Assembly (NCBI RefSeq): GCF_021590045.1
Contig: NZ_CP062221.1
Coordinates: forward strand, 744,001 to 808,000
DNA length: 64,000 nucleotides
Direction: 5' to 3'
Source of the DNA: Cellulomonas palmilytica
Lineage (GTDB): Bacteria; Actinomycetota; Actinomycetes; Actinomycetales; Cellulomonadaceae
Both the position numbers and the translations under genes were made by a program. This document shows, in pieces, positions 37,582 through 46,063 of this stretch; position 1 is the first letter of the stretch, and every line of letters starts with the position of its first letter. Under the pieces are notes generated by a model. The model did not search any database. It was not told where the DNA came from and was given only the letters and a program-made list of their open reading frames with translations.

Positions 37582-38342
37582 CGACGACAGCGAGCGGCAC
37601 CGCAGTCAGCAGCACCGCAGTCAGCAGCACCGCAGTCAGCCGGACCGCAGTGAGCCAGGCCGTGCGGGCGAAGGTCGCGCAGTACCTCGAGGGCGCGCTC
37701 GGCCGACCGGTCGACGACTCGGTCCCCGACGACACCGCGCTCAGCGACCTGGGTCTGGACTCGCTCCTGACCATCAGCGTGATCGTCGCGCTCCTCGACG
37801 ACGCGGGCGTCGACCTCGTCGACAACCCCGACGCGCTCGAGACCCCCAGCACCATCGCCGACCTGCACGACATGGCAGCACGATTCCTAGGAGGAGATGA
37901 CACCGTGGTCCAGACGACACCGATCGACGAGCAGACAGAGCAGCTGGCTTTCTACGAGGCGAAGCTCGCGTACGAGATCGACTCCTGGGACCTGTCGGTC
38001 GCGCTGGCCGAGGGCGAGGACATCGTCGTCGTCGACGGGCGCAGCGCGGACGCGTACGCGTCCGGGCACATCCCCGGCGCGGTGAGCATCCCGCACCGCA
38101 CGATCACGCCGGAGTCGGTCGCGGAGCTCTCGCGCGAGCCGCTGTACGTGGCGTACTGCGACGGGATCGGCTGCAACGCCTCGACGAAGACGGCCCTGAA
38201 GCTCGGCCGCGAGGGGTTCCGCGTCAAGGAGCTCATCGGCGGGCTCGACTGGTGGAAGCGCGACGGGCACCCGGTGGAGGGTGCCGCGGAGCAGGCGTGC
38301 GCGGTGGACGGGGCGCACTCGGCCTGCGGCTGCGCCGGATGA
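37578..38342 (+). CDS. Acyl/peptidyl carrier protein fused to rhodanese domain
   Basis: This 254-aa protein begins with a Ser/Thr/Ala/Val repeat head (about 8-28), then a carrier domain (30-104) with the phosphopantetheine site DLGLDSLLTI (Ser62). From about residue 110 a rhodanese domain follows: IVVVDGRSADAYASGHIPGA, VSIPHRT and the active-site loop YCDGIGCNAST (Cys194), with FRVKELIGGLDWWKRDGHPV. GGAAGGA precedes the ATG. A second strong SD inside the gene may also make the rhodanese alone. Carrier-rhodanese fusions are unusual and suggest sulfur transfer near the tethered intermediate. Confidence 0.85.
   Translation: MTTTASGTAVSSTAVSSTAVSRTAVSQAVRAKVAQYLEGALGRPVDDSVPDDTALSDLGLDSLLTISVIVALLDDAGVDLVDNPDALETPSTIADLHDMAARFLGGDDTVVQTTPIDEQTEQLAFYEAKLAYEIDSWDLSVALAEGEDIVVVDGRSADAYASGHIPGAVSIPHRTITPESVAELSREPLYVAYCDGIGCNASTKTALKLGREGFRVKELIGGLDWWKRDGHPVEGAAEQACAVDGAHSACGCAG
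37598..37657 (+). repeat. 15-bp tandem repeats encoding STAVS
   Basis: Four consecutive 15-bp units (CACCGCAGTCAGCAG twice exactly, then two variants) encode STAVS, STAVS, RTAVS and the preceding GTAVS. They form the flexible head of the carrier protein. Copy number may vary between strains. Confidence 0.85.
37889..37907 (+). promoter_or_regulatory. Internal ribosome binding site for a free rhodanese
   Basis: AGGAGGAG (37889-37896) is the strongest Shine-Dalgarno sequence in the operon and lies 8-10 nt before an in-frame GTG (37905) at the carrier/rhodanese junction. Initiation here would give a free rhodanese of about 145 aa beside the 254-aa fusion. There is no stop codon between the domains. 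Confidence 0.55.
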
Positions 38343-39613
38343 CGTCGCACGACGACCGCGTGGTGCGGCCCGCGCTCGAGACCGACGTCCTCGTCGTCGG
38401 TGCGAGCCTCGCGGGCTGCGCCACCGCGATCCACCTGCGGGGCCTCGGGCACCGGGTCACGGTGGTGGACAAGCGGTCGCTCACCGACGACCACTACAAG
38501 CAGCTCTGCTCGCACTTCGTGCAGCCGCACGCGGTCCCGCTGCTCGACGCGCTCGGCCTGGGTCACCTGCGGGGCCGCGAGCACGGCGTCGCGACGAAGG
38601 CGGTGTTCGTGACGTCGGGCGGCGTGATCGACCCGCCGGGCACGGGCTACGACCCGGATCGCCCGGACTCGTACGCGCTCAACCTCGAGCGGCGCGTGGT
38701 GGACCCGCAGGTCCGTGCCCGCGCGCGTGAGGTGGGTGCCGAGCTCCTGGACGAGACGGGCGTCGACGAGGTCCGGCAGGGCGGCGACGGGTGGGACGTG
38801 ACGCTGCGCCAGGGCGGCGCCCGCCGGCAGGTCCGGGCGCGGCTCGTCGTCGCGGCGGACGGCCGGCGCTCGCGTGTCGCGGGGCTGCTGGGCAACGAGG
38901 CCGAGGTGCGGCCGAACCAGCGCGCCGCGGTGTTCGCCTACTTCCGCGGGATCGACGCGCCGGCGGGCGACCGTTCGGTGTTCGTCCGGACCGAGGGCGA
39001 CCTCGCGTGCCTGTACCCGCTGGTCGACGGACGCACCGCGCTCGTCCTGTTCGCGGAGCACGAGCGCGTGCAGGACTGGCGGGGCGAGGAACGGGCGCGC
39101 GAGCTCGTGCGGTACTTCGCGCGGCTCGACGCGGTCCCGGACATGTCCGGTGCGGTCCTGGACTCGCCGGTCCTCGGGTTCACGGACTACCCGAACCAGG
39201 TGCGCAGCACCGTGGCCGGTGGCGTGCCGTTCGTGGGAGACGCGGCGCTGTCGCTCGACCCGATGAGCGGGACGGGCTGCGGGTTCGCGCTGCTGTCGGC
39301 GGACCTGCTGCGCCGCGCGTTCGAGGGCCGCTCGCTCGGGCCCGACGACGTGACGGCCGCGCTCGCGGACTACGCGGCCGGCCACGCGGCGGAGATCCGA
39401 CCGCACGTGGACGGGATCTGCGCGGACTCGCTCGTCGGTCGCAACCAGGAGTCCGAGCGCCGCATGTTCGAGGCGGTCTGCGCGGACGACGACCTCGCGC
39501 GCCTGTACCTCGACGTCACGGGGCGGCTCGCGCAGCCCGCCCGGTTCCAGCGGGCGCTCCTGACGCATCTCATGGCGGGCCGCTCACGCGCGGCCTCGCT
39601 CGCGTCCGCGTAG
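38339..39613 (+). CDS. FAD-dependent monooxygenase/reductase
   Basis: This 424-aa flavoprotein has the dinucleotide motif VLVVGASLAGCATAIHLRGL, LVVAADGRRSRVAGLLG (DG motif) and GVPFVGDAALSLDPMSGTGC (GD motif with the substrate/FAD turn), as in aromatic hydroxylases and geranylgeranyl-reductase-like enzymes. In this cluster it may oxidise the N-N unit or a tethered intermediate. Its ATG overlaps the carrier stop (ATGA). Proposed roles are inference. Confidence 0.88.
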   Translation: MTSHDDRVVRPALETDVLVVGASLAGCATAIHLRGLGHRVTVVDKRSLTDDHYKQLCSHFVQPHAVPLLDALGLGHLRGREHGVATKAVFVTSGGVIDPPGTGYDPDRPDSYALNLERRVVDPQVRARAREVGAELLDETGVDEVRQGGDGWDVTLRQGGARRQVRARLVVAADGRRSRVAGLLGNEAEVRPNQRAAVFAYFRGIDAPAGDRSVFVRTEGDLACLYPLVDGRTALVLFAEHERVQDWRGEERARELVRYFARLDAVPDMSGAVLDSPVLGFTDYPNQVRSTVAGGVPFVGDAALSLDPMSGTGCGFALLSADLLRRAFEGRSLGPDDVTAALADYAAGHAAEIRPHVDGICADSLVGRNQESERRMFEAVCADDDLARLYLDVTGRLAQPARFQRALLTHLMAGRSRAASLASA

Positions 39614-39647
39614 CCCGCCCGTCACCCTCCGGACGAAAGAGAGCTCG

Positions 39648-40202
39648 ATGTCACGCGTCGCCTTCACGACCTTCGCGATCCTCAAGAGGCCGTACGGGGA
39701 CCCGGTGGTGCAGGGGTTCGACGACCTCACGCCGCCGACGTTCGCGCAGGCCGAGGGCAGCCCGGGCTTCGTCGCGCGGGCCAAGGAGAGCCCCGACCAG
39801 TCGCACATCACGAACTTCAACCGCGACTGGGGCGCCTGGGGACGGTTCGAGGTCCCGCGGTTCTACACGGGCGGCCGGACCGACGAGACGGACAGCCGCG
39901 CGTCGACCCTGTCGCTGTGGACGGACCTGGAGTCGGTGTTCTCCTTCGTCTACTCGGGCATCCACCGCACCGCGCTCGCGCAGCGGCACGACTGGTTCCT
40001 CAAGCCGGAGTGGCCCACGTACGCGGTGTGGTGGGTCGACGACGACGTGATCCCGACGTGGGCGGACGCGTGCCGCCGCCTCGAGCACCTGCACGACACC
40101 GGGCCGAGCCCGTACGCCTTCACGCTGCGCCAGGCGTTCGACGCCGACGGCTCGCCCGTCCGGGTGCGCGGTCTCGTCGCCGCGCAGCCCGCCGACGCCT
40201 GA
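39648..40202 (+). CDS. DUF3291 domain protein
   Basis: This 184-aa protein (MSRVAFTTFAILKRPYGDPV) matches DUF3291: AEGSPGFVARAKES, LSLWTDLESVFSFVYSGIHR, RHDWFLKPEWPTYAVWWVDD and ACRRLEHLHDTGPSPYAFTL. The family is related to dimeric alpha/beta-barrel enzymes and heme-binding small-molecule enzymes, but has no firmly established reaction. GAAAGAGAG precedes the ATG. Its place between the flavoenzyme and the hydrazine synthetase suggests a tailoring step. Confidence 0.82.
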   Translation: MSRVAFTTFAILKRPYGDPVVQGFDDLTPPTFAQAEGSPGFVARAKESPDQSHITNFNRDWGAWGRFEVPRFYTGGRTDETDSRASTLSLWTDLESVFSFVYSGIHRTALAQRHDWFLKPEWPTYAVWWVDDDVIPTWADACRRLEHLHDTGPSPYAFTLRQAFDADGSPVRVRGLVAAQPADA

Positions 40203-40284
40203 GCGCGGCGCACCCCGCACCACCGCCGCTCGACCCCGCTCGACCCCGCCCGACCCCGTCCCGACGTCCTGAGGAGTGAGCCGG

Positions 40285-42309
40285 ATGTTCACCCGCGCCT
40301 TCGACCGATCGGCCATGAGCTGGTCCTACGAGATGCACCTGCAGCCCATGCTCTCGGCCACCGACATCGAGGGCCTGCCGTTCGGCTCGGTGTTCGGCAG
40401 CGTGCCCGGGCACACCGTGTCCAAGCGCCACGCGCACCAGGACGGCGAGGTCTTCGTCGTGCTCGCGGGGCGGGCCGTCGTCGTGGTCGGCGACGAGGAG
40501 CGCGAGCTCGGCGCGGGCGAGACGGTGTTCATCCCGCCGTTCAGCGCGCACGAGATCCGCAACGAGCGCGACGAGCCGTTCGACATCGTCTCGATCTACT
40601 GGGAGCACATCCCGAGCGCGGTCGAGGTGCTGGGCCGGCAGCCGGCCGCGGACAAGGTCGCGGACCGCACTCTCGTCGCGTGCCCGCCCGTCACGCCGAA
40701 CGGCGGCCTGCACCTGGGGCACCTGTCGGGGCCGTACGTGCGCGCCGACATGCTGGTGCGCGCGCTGCGCAGCCAGGGCCGCGAGGCGCGGCACCTGACG
40801 GGGACCGACGACCAGCAGTCGTACGTGGCCGCGCACGCGCGGGTCACCGGCGCGACGAGCACGGACGTCGCGCTCGCGGCGGGCGACGGGATCGTCGCGA
40901 CGCTGGCGGCGGCGGACGTCCGGGTGGACCGCGTGACGCGGCCGCTGCGGGACGCGGGACACGCCGAGCGGATCCGTGAGCTGTTCGCGCGGGTCGCGGC
41001 GGCGCCGACCGTCGAGGAGCGCGAGCGAGAGACGCCGTACTGCCCGGCGTGCGACCTGTCGCTGCACCAGGCGTTCGCGCGCGGGACGTGCGCGCACTGC
41101 GACGCGGCGAGCGACGGGGAGATCTGCGAGGCGTGCGGCCGGCCGAACGAGGCGCGCGAGCTCGTCGACCTGCGCTGCCGTGCGTGCGGCGGCCCGGCGG
41201 AGCTGCGCACGGAGCGGGCGCTGTGGCTCGACCTCGCGGCGCACGCCGACGAGCTGCGCGCCTACCTGCGCTCGGTCCACGCGTCGCCGGACCTCATGGT
41301 GCTGGTCGAGCGCCTGCTCGACGAGGGCCTCGCGCCGTACCGCCTGACGCGCACGAGCGACTGGGGGATCACGCTCGACGACGGTCAGGCGATCGACGCG
41401 TGGGTGGACCTCGCGCTCACGTTCCTCGCGGCGGTGCAGGCCGAGGTCGACGAGCACGGCCCCGCCCGGACCGTGCTGTTCCTCGGGTACGACAACAGCT
41501 ACTACTACGCGGTGCTGCTCCCGGTGCTCGCGATCGCTGCGGGGCTGACCGAGCACCTGCCCGCGACGTTCGTCACGAACCAGTTCCTGCACCTGGGCGC
41601 GGACAAGTTCTCGACGAGCCGCGGGCACGCCGTGTGGGCGGACGACGCCCTGCGCGCGTCCGGTCCCGACGCCCTGCGCGTCGCGCTGCTGCGTGACGCG
41701 CCCGAGGGCCGGGTCACGCACCTCGACGAGGAGCGCGCGGTCAGCCTCACGCAGGACCCGTTGCACCGCGCGGCGCGCGCGTGGCTCGCCGGGTTCGCGG
41801 GCATCGGCGCGGACGGCGTGGTGCCCGGGACGGGCGCGTGGACCGACAGCCACCGCGAGTTCTACCGCTACCTCGGCCTGGTCACGCAGCAGCTCGACGG
41901 GCTGCTGCTGCCCGAGTCGTTCAGCGCGCGCGGGTACGTGCGGCTGCTCGACGCGTTCGTCGAACGGTGCGTGGAGTTCCGGGCGACGGAGACCGTCGCG
42001 CGGACCGTGGGCTCGCTCGCGGAGGAGGCGCGCACGAGCCTCGCGCTGGAGTTCCTCGCGGCCAAGGTGTTCGCCGCGCTCGTGTGGCCGCTCGCGCCGC
42101 GCACCGCGCTGGCGGTGTGGCGGTGGCTCGGCCTCGAGGGTGAGCCGGTGCGCGAGTCGGGGTGGACGTTCCTGCCCGGCGGCACGCGGTGCGACGGTCC
42201 GGCGCCGCGTGTCGACGAGGCTGCGTCCGACGAGGGCCCCGTGGACGCCGCCGGCGGCGGGACCGCACCCGACGAGGAGCGCGAGCTCGTCGCGAGCGTG
42301 CGCGCGTGA
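40285..42309 (+). CDS. Cupin-methionyl-tRNA synthetase-like didomain (hydrazine synthetase, N-N bond forming)
   Basis: This 674-aa protein begins with a cupin domain (about 15-110: KRHAHQDGEVFVVLAGRAVV, IPPFSAHEIRNE; ligands H49, H51, E55, H89). It is fused to a class I synthetase core with HIGH-like HLGH (143-146), four CxxC zinc knuckles between residues 253 and 301, DWGI, and KMSKS-like KFSTS (441-445). The anticodon domain is reduced. This layout is that of Spb40, Tri28 and PyrN, which join N6-hydroxylysine to an amino acid through an N-N bond. GAGGAG lies 8 nt before ATG 40285. Confidence 0.88.
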   Translation: MFTRAFDRSAMSWSYEMHLQPMLSATDIEGLPFGSVFGSVPGHTVSKRHAHQDGEVFVVLAGRAVVVVGDEERELGAGETVFIPPFSAHEIRNERDEPFDIVSIYWEHIPSAVEVLGRQPAADKVADRTLVACPPVTPNGGLHLGHLSGPYVRADMLVRALRSQGREARHLTGTDDQQSYVAAHARVTGATSTDVALAAGDGIVATLAAADVRVDRVTRPLRDAGHAERIRELFARVAAAPTVEERERETPYCPACDLSLHQAFARGTCAHCDAASDGEICEACGRPNEARELVDLRCRACGGPAELRTERALWLDLAAHADELRAYLRSVHASPDLMVLVERLLDEGLAPYRLTRTSDWGITLDDGQAIDAWVDLALTFLAAVQAEVDEHGPARTVLFLGYDNSYYYAVLLPVLAIAAGLTEHLPATFVTNQFLHLGADKFSTSRGHAVWADDALRASGPDALRVALLRDAPEGRVTHLDEERAVSLTQDPLHRAARAWLAGFAGIGADGVVPGTGAWTDSHREFYRYLGLVTQQLDGLLLPESFSARGYVRLLDAFVERCVEFRATETVARTVGSLAEEARTSLALEFLAAKVFAALVWPLAPRTALAVWRWLGLEGEPVRESGWTFLPGGTRCDGPAPRVDEAASDEGPVDAAGGGTAPDEERELVASVRA

Positions 42310-43496
42310 CCAGCCCGACCGGCACGACGAGGCTGCCGTCCCGCGCGGACGTCGTGGTCGTCGGCGCGGGCATCATCGGGGCCGCGGTCGCGGACGCCCT
42401 CGCGGGACGCGGGCTCGACGTGCTCGTGCTCGAGCGCTCCGACGAGCCCGCGACGGGCGCGACGGGCAGCTCGGGCGGCATGGTCCGCGCGTACGACCCC
42501 GACCCGCTCGTCGCCGACCTCGCGCTGCGCAGCCTCGCGACGTACCGCGACGACGCCCGGTGGCCGCACGGCGCACCGCTGCACGCGGTGGGCGCGCTGA
42601 CGATCGCGGACCCGGCGCAGGAGCACGCGCTGCGCGCCGCCGCGGCCCGGATCAACGACGCGCTCGGCACGTCCGCGCACGTGGTGACGCGGCGCGCGAC
42701 CGCGGTGGGCGTCGAGCTCTCGGGGGGTGTCGCGCTCGTCGAGCCCGAGGCGGGCTTCGTGGACCCGGTCGCGGTGACCCGCACCTGGCTGCGCCGCGCC
42801 GTCGAGGCGGGCGCCGAGGTCCGCTACGGCGTGCGCGTCACCGGGGTCGAGGAGGCCGGGGTCGAGGACGCGGACGGGTGGGCGCGCGTGCTCACGGACG
42901 CCGGACCGGTGCTCGCCGACGAGGTCGTCGTGGCCGTCGGACCGTGGGGTGCGCACGCGCTCGACGGGCTCGGTCCGCGGCCGCGGGTCCGCACCCGCTC
43001 GATCCAGGTCAGCATCGTCGAGGGCCGCCCGCCGGGCACGGACCACGCCACCGTCGTCGACCTGCGCACCGGCGTGTACGCGCGCCCGTACGGGACCGGC
43101 GCGAGCCTCGTCGGCATGCCGCACCTCGTGTGGGACGTCGACCTCGACGCCGAGCCCGACGAGCAGCACGTGCACGCGACGCTCGCCGCGCTCGCCGGCC
43201 ACCTGCCGTGGCTGCCCGACGTGTCGGTCCGCCGCACGGTCCGCTCGGCGGACGCGTACGCGCTGCCCGACGCGGACGGCCCGGCCGGGGCGTCGCTGCT
43301 CGCCCCGACCGCCGTGCCGCACGTGCGGACCGTCCGCGGCTGGGACGGCGGCGGCGTGAAGGTCGCACCCGAGGCGGGCCGCCGCATCGCGGAGACCGTC
43401 GTCGCGGCCGTCGCCGAGCGCCACCGCGCGCCGGCCGCCGCACCTGTCCCCACCACCCACCGAAAGGGAGACCCGTGGCTCACCGACATGACGTGA
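42306..43496 (+). CDS. FAD-dependent amine oxidoreductase (glycine oxidase-like)
   Basis: This 396-aa DAO-family protein has VVVVGAGIIGAAVADALAGR at the N-terminus, GATGSSGGMVRAYDPDPL, GFVDPVAVTRTWLRRAVEAG and the C-terminal WDGGGVKVAPEAGRRIAE motif. In triacsin (Tri27) and s56-p1 pathways an enzyme of this family cleaves the lysyl-hydrazino adduct, releasing the hydrazino acid and an aldehyde from the lysine part. It is coupled to the cupin-MetRS gene (GTGA), and its end overlaps the N-monooxygenase gene by 22 nt. Confidence 0.88.
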   Translation: MTSPTGTTRLPSRADVVVVGAGIIGAAVADALAGRGLDVLVLERSDEPATGATGSSGGMVRAYDPDPLVADLALRSLATYRDDARWPHGAPLHAVGALTIADPAQEHALRAAAARINDALGTSAHVVTRRATAVGVELSGGVALVEPEAGFVDPVAVTRTWLRRAVEAGAEVRYGVRVTGVEEAGVEDADGWARVLTDAGPVLADEVVVAVGPWGAHALDGLGPRPRVRTRSIQVSIVEGRPPGTDHATVVDLRTGVYARPYGTGASLVGMPHLVWDVDLDAEPDEQHVHATLAALAGHLPWLPDVSVRRTVRSADAYALPDADGPAGASLLAPTAVPHVRTVRGWDGGGVKVAPEAGRRIAETVVAAVAERHRAPAAAPVPTTHRKGDPWLTDMT

Positions 43497-44767
43497 TCGG
43501 CATCGGATTCGGCCCGGCCAACATCGCCCTCGCCGTCGCGCTCGAGGAGGAGGGCTACGACCTCGACGTGCGGTTCGTCGAGTCCCGCCCCGAGCCGTCG
43601 TGGCAGGCGGCGATGATGCTCGACGGCTCGGACATCCAGAACCACCCGGTGCGGGACCTCGTCTCGCTGCGCAACCCGCGCAGCCGGTACAGCTTCATCA
43701 ACTTCCTGTTCGAGAACGGGCGGCTCCTCGACCACCTCAACGTGCCGATGGAGTTCCCGCTGCGCAAGGAGTACGCGCAGTACGTGAGCTGGGTCGCGGG
43801 CCTCGTGCCCGCGCAGGTCGACTACGGCGTCAGGGTCGTCGGTGTGGAGCGCACCACCGACGACGCGGGGGAGCCCTGCTACCGGGTCACGACGTCGGAC
43901 GGCGAGACCCTGCTGGGCCGCGCGCTCGTCGTCGGGACCGGGCGCAGCCCGTTCGTCCCGGAGCCGTTCGACACGGTCGACTCGCCGCGCGTCTTCCACC
44001 TCACCGACTACCTGCCCGCGCTCGAGCGGCTCGACGCGCTCGCGGCCGACGACGGCGGCCCGCGCTCGGTGACCGTCGTCGGCGGCAGCCAGAGCGCGGT
44101 CGAGCTCACGCTGGACCTCGCGCGGCGCTACCCGCGCGCGCAGGTGCACACGCTCGTGCGCTCGCTCACGCTGCGGCAGAAGGACACGAGCCCGTTCAGC
44201 GAGGAGGGCTACTTCCCGGAGTTCACGGAGTACTACTACCGGGCGCCGCGCGACCGGAAGGACGCGATCGACTCGTTCATGCGGCTCACCAACTACTCGT
44301 CGGCCGACGGCGACGTGCTGCGCGAGCTGTACCGCCTGGTCTACGAGCAGCGCATCGACGGCGACCAGCGGGTGTTCGTGCGCGGCAGCCGTCAGGTGCG
44401 GACCGTGGACGCCGACGAGCGCGGGGTCCGGCTGACCGTCGAGGAGCTCAACACGGGTGAGGTGGAGGAGCTCGAGACCGACGCGGTCGTCCTCGCCACG
44501 GGCTTCCGCGACCTGGGCCCCGGGCCGCACCAGGAGCGCGTCCCCGCGCTCATCCGGTCCGTCGCGGACGACTTCCGCTTCGACGACCACGGGTACCTCG
44601 AGGTCGAGCCGCACTACGAGGTCCGCCCGCTCGACGCGCGTACGCCCGCACTGTTCCTCAACGGGCTGTGCGAGTCGACGCACGGGATCGGTGACGCCGG
44701 CTCGTTCAGCCTGCTGTCGCTGCGCGCGAAGGTGATCGCCGAGAGCCTCTGGAAGCGGCTCGCGTAG
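43475..44767 (+). CDS. Lysine/ornithine N-monooxygenase
   Basis: This 430-aa flavin N-monooxygenase has the FAD motif GIGFGPANIALAVALEEEGY, HPVRDLVSLRNPRSRYSFIN, the NADPH motif VTVVGGSQSAVELTLDLA and the late VLATGFRDLGPG motif, ending with CESTHGIGDAGSFSLLSLRA. Enzymes of this family (SidA/IucD/Spb38/Tri26) hydroxylate the terminal amine of lysine or ornithine. Beside the cupin-MetRS gene, the expected product is N6-hydroxylysine. AAAGGGAG lies 4 nt before the GTG. Confidence 0.92.
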   Translation: MAHRHDVIGIGFGPANIALAVALEEEGYDLDVRFVESRPEPSWQAAMMLDGSDIQNHPVRDLVSLRNPRSRYSFINFLFENGRLLDHLNVPMEFPLRKEYAQYVSWVAGLVPAQVDYGVRVVGVERTTDDAGEPCYRVTTSDGETLLGRALVVGTGRSPFVPEPFDTVDSPRVFHLTDYLPALERLDALAADDGGPRSVTVVGGSQSAVELTLDLARRYPRAQVHTLVRSLTLRQKDTSPFSEEGYFPEFTEYYYRAPRDRKDAIDSFMRLTNYSSADGDVLRELYRLVYEQRIDGDQRVFVRGSRQVRTVDADERGVRLTVEELNTGEVEELETDAVVLATGFRDLGPGPHQERVPALIRSVADDFRFDDHGYLEVEPHYEVRPLDARTPALFLNGLCESTHGIGDAGSFSLLSLRAKVIAESLWKRLA

Positions 44768-45963
44768 TGCCCCGGACCGCCGCCGGCCTCCCGTCCGCCG
44801 CGCCCGCCCCCGTGCCGGGGCGGCGGGCGCAGGAGCCGCGCCCCGGGCCGGTCGGCGACACGGGGCGGGTCGCGGGTGCGGGGCGTGCGCCGGGCGCGGG
44901 GCACGACGTCACGACGACGGTCGTGCGCGGCGTGCTCGGGGCGGGCATGCTCGTCGTGCCACCCGTGGTCCTGGCGCTCGCAACCGGTGCCGGCCTGCTC
45001 GTCTGGGCGGCGCACCTGGTGCTCGGCGCGACGGCCTGCCTGCTGCTCGCCCGCCTCGTCGCCCGCGGCCGGTGGGCGCCCGCACCGGTGTCGCTCGTGC
45101 TGGGTGCCGCGCTCGGCCGACGGGCCCGGCTCGTGGTCGACGGGTGCTTCGCGGTGGCGTTCGCGGGCGGCCAGGCAGCGATCGCGTGGTTCGTCGTGAC
45201 GGCCCTGCCGGGCGCTGCCGGCCCGGGCGGCGGTCCCGACGGTCGGTGGCTCGCGGTCGGCGTGCTCGTCGTGGCCGGTGCCGTCGCGGTCTCCGCGCTG
45301 CGCGTGCCCGACGCGGTCCTGCGGGCGCGGCGCCTCGTCGCCGGCGGGCTCGCGGTCGCGTGCGGCGTGTGCGGATGGCCGGGCGACGCGGCGGCGTTCG
45401 TGCCCGCGGGGATCACGACGACCGCGGCGGTGTGGCTCGCGTTCGCCGCGACGCTGTTCGCGGGCGTCGGCTGGGAGTCCGTGACCGAGGCCCGCCCCGA
45501 CGACGCGGCCGGGCGCCGCGCGACGACCGCGGTGCTGCGCGCGGCGGCCGTGGTCGCGGCCGTGTACCTCGGCCTCGCGGTCCTGACGCGGTGGGCACCG
45601 GCGTCCGCTGCCGCAGCGGACGCGCCGCTCGTACGCCGGGCCCTCGGCGTCGCGGTGGGCGTCGTGCTCGCGTCGTACGTGGTGACGAACCTGCGTGCCG
45701 CGGCCGGGATCGCCGCCCGGCTGCGCGGCCCGCACGACGGACCCGCCGCATCGCGCGACGGACCCGCCGACCCGCACGCCCGAGCCGCGCCGCGCGGGCT
45801 CGTCGTCGCCGTCGCGGCGCTCGCGTGCGCGCTCGTCGTCGCGGTCGACCGCCCCGGCGCGGTGCCGCTCCTGCTGCTGGGACCCGCGGCCGCGGTCGTC
45901 GTCACGTACGCGCTCGCCGCGGTCGCGGCCGTCCGGCACGCGCGCCCGCGCCCGCACCCCTGA
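44767..45963 (+). CDS. APC-family amino acid/polyamine transporter
   Basis: This 398-aa membrane protein has a basic/Pro-rich head (about 1-45) and then about 11 hydrophobic helices, starting TTVVRGVLGAGMLVVPPVVL, which matches the first helix of APC permeases (GxxGxGMxxxPP). WLAFAATLFAGVGWESVTEA is the TM6-like signature. It may import a precursor or export the product. Its GTG shares one base with the stop of the N-monooxygenase gene. Repeats of GATCCCGAGACC lie just downstream (45985-46021). Confidence 0.82.
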   Translation: MPRTAAGLPSAAPAPVPGRRAQEPRPGPVGDTGRVAGAGRAPGAGHDVTTTVVRGVLGAGMLVVPPVVLALATGAGLLVWAAHLVLGATACLLLARLVARGRWAPAPVSLVLGAALGRRARLVVDGCFAVAFAGGQAAIAWFVVTALPGAAGPGGGPDGRWLAVGVLVVAGAVAVSALRVPDAVLRARRLVAGGLAVACGVCGWPGDAAAFVPAGITTTAAVWLAFAATLFAGVGWESVTEARPDDAAGRRATTAVLRAAAVVAAVYLGLAVLTRWAPASAAAADAPLVRRALGVAVGVVLASYVVTNLRAAAGIAARLRGPHDGPAASRDGPADPHARAAPRGLVVAVAALACALVVAVDRPGAVPLLLLGPAAAVVVTYALAAVAAVRHARPRPHP

Positions 45964-46063
45964 CCCCACCCCTGACCGACCCCGAGACCCACCGATCCCG
46001 AGACCACCCGATCCCGAGACCGCCCTGACCCGACCGCCTGACCCACACACGAGGGAGACCGTC

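Noticed and set aside
40285..42309. Housekeeping methionyl-tRNA synthetase
   Set aside because: The N-terminal cupin, the tight coupling to an N-monooxygenase and an amine oxidase, and a reduced C-terminal domain point to a biosynthetic hydrazine synthetase.
45985..46021. GATCCCGAGACC repeats as a mobile-element scar
   Set aside because: Only two short copies with no element-like sequence nearby; simple local slippage is enough to explain them.
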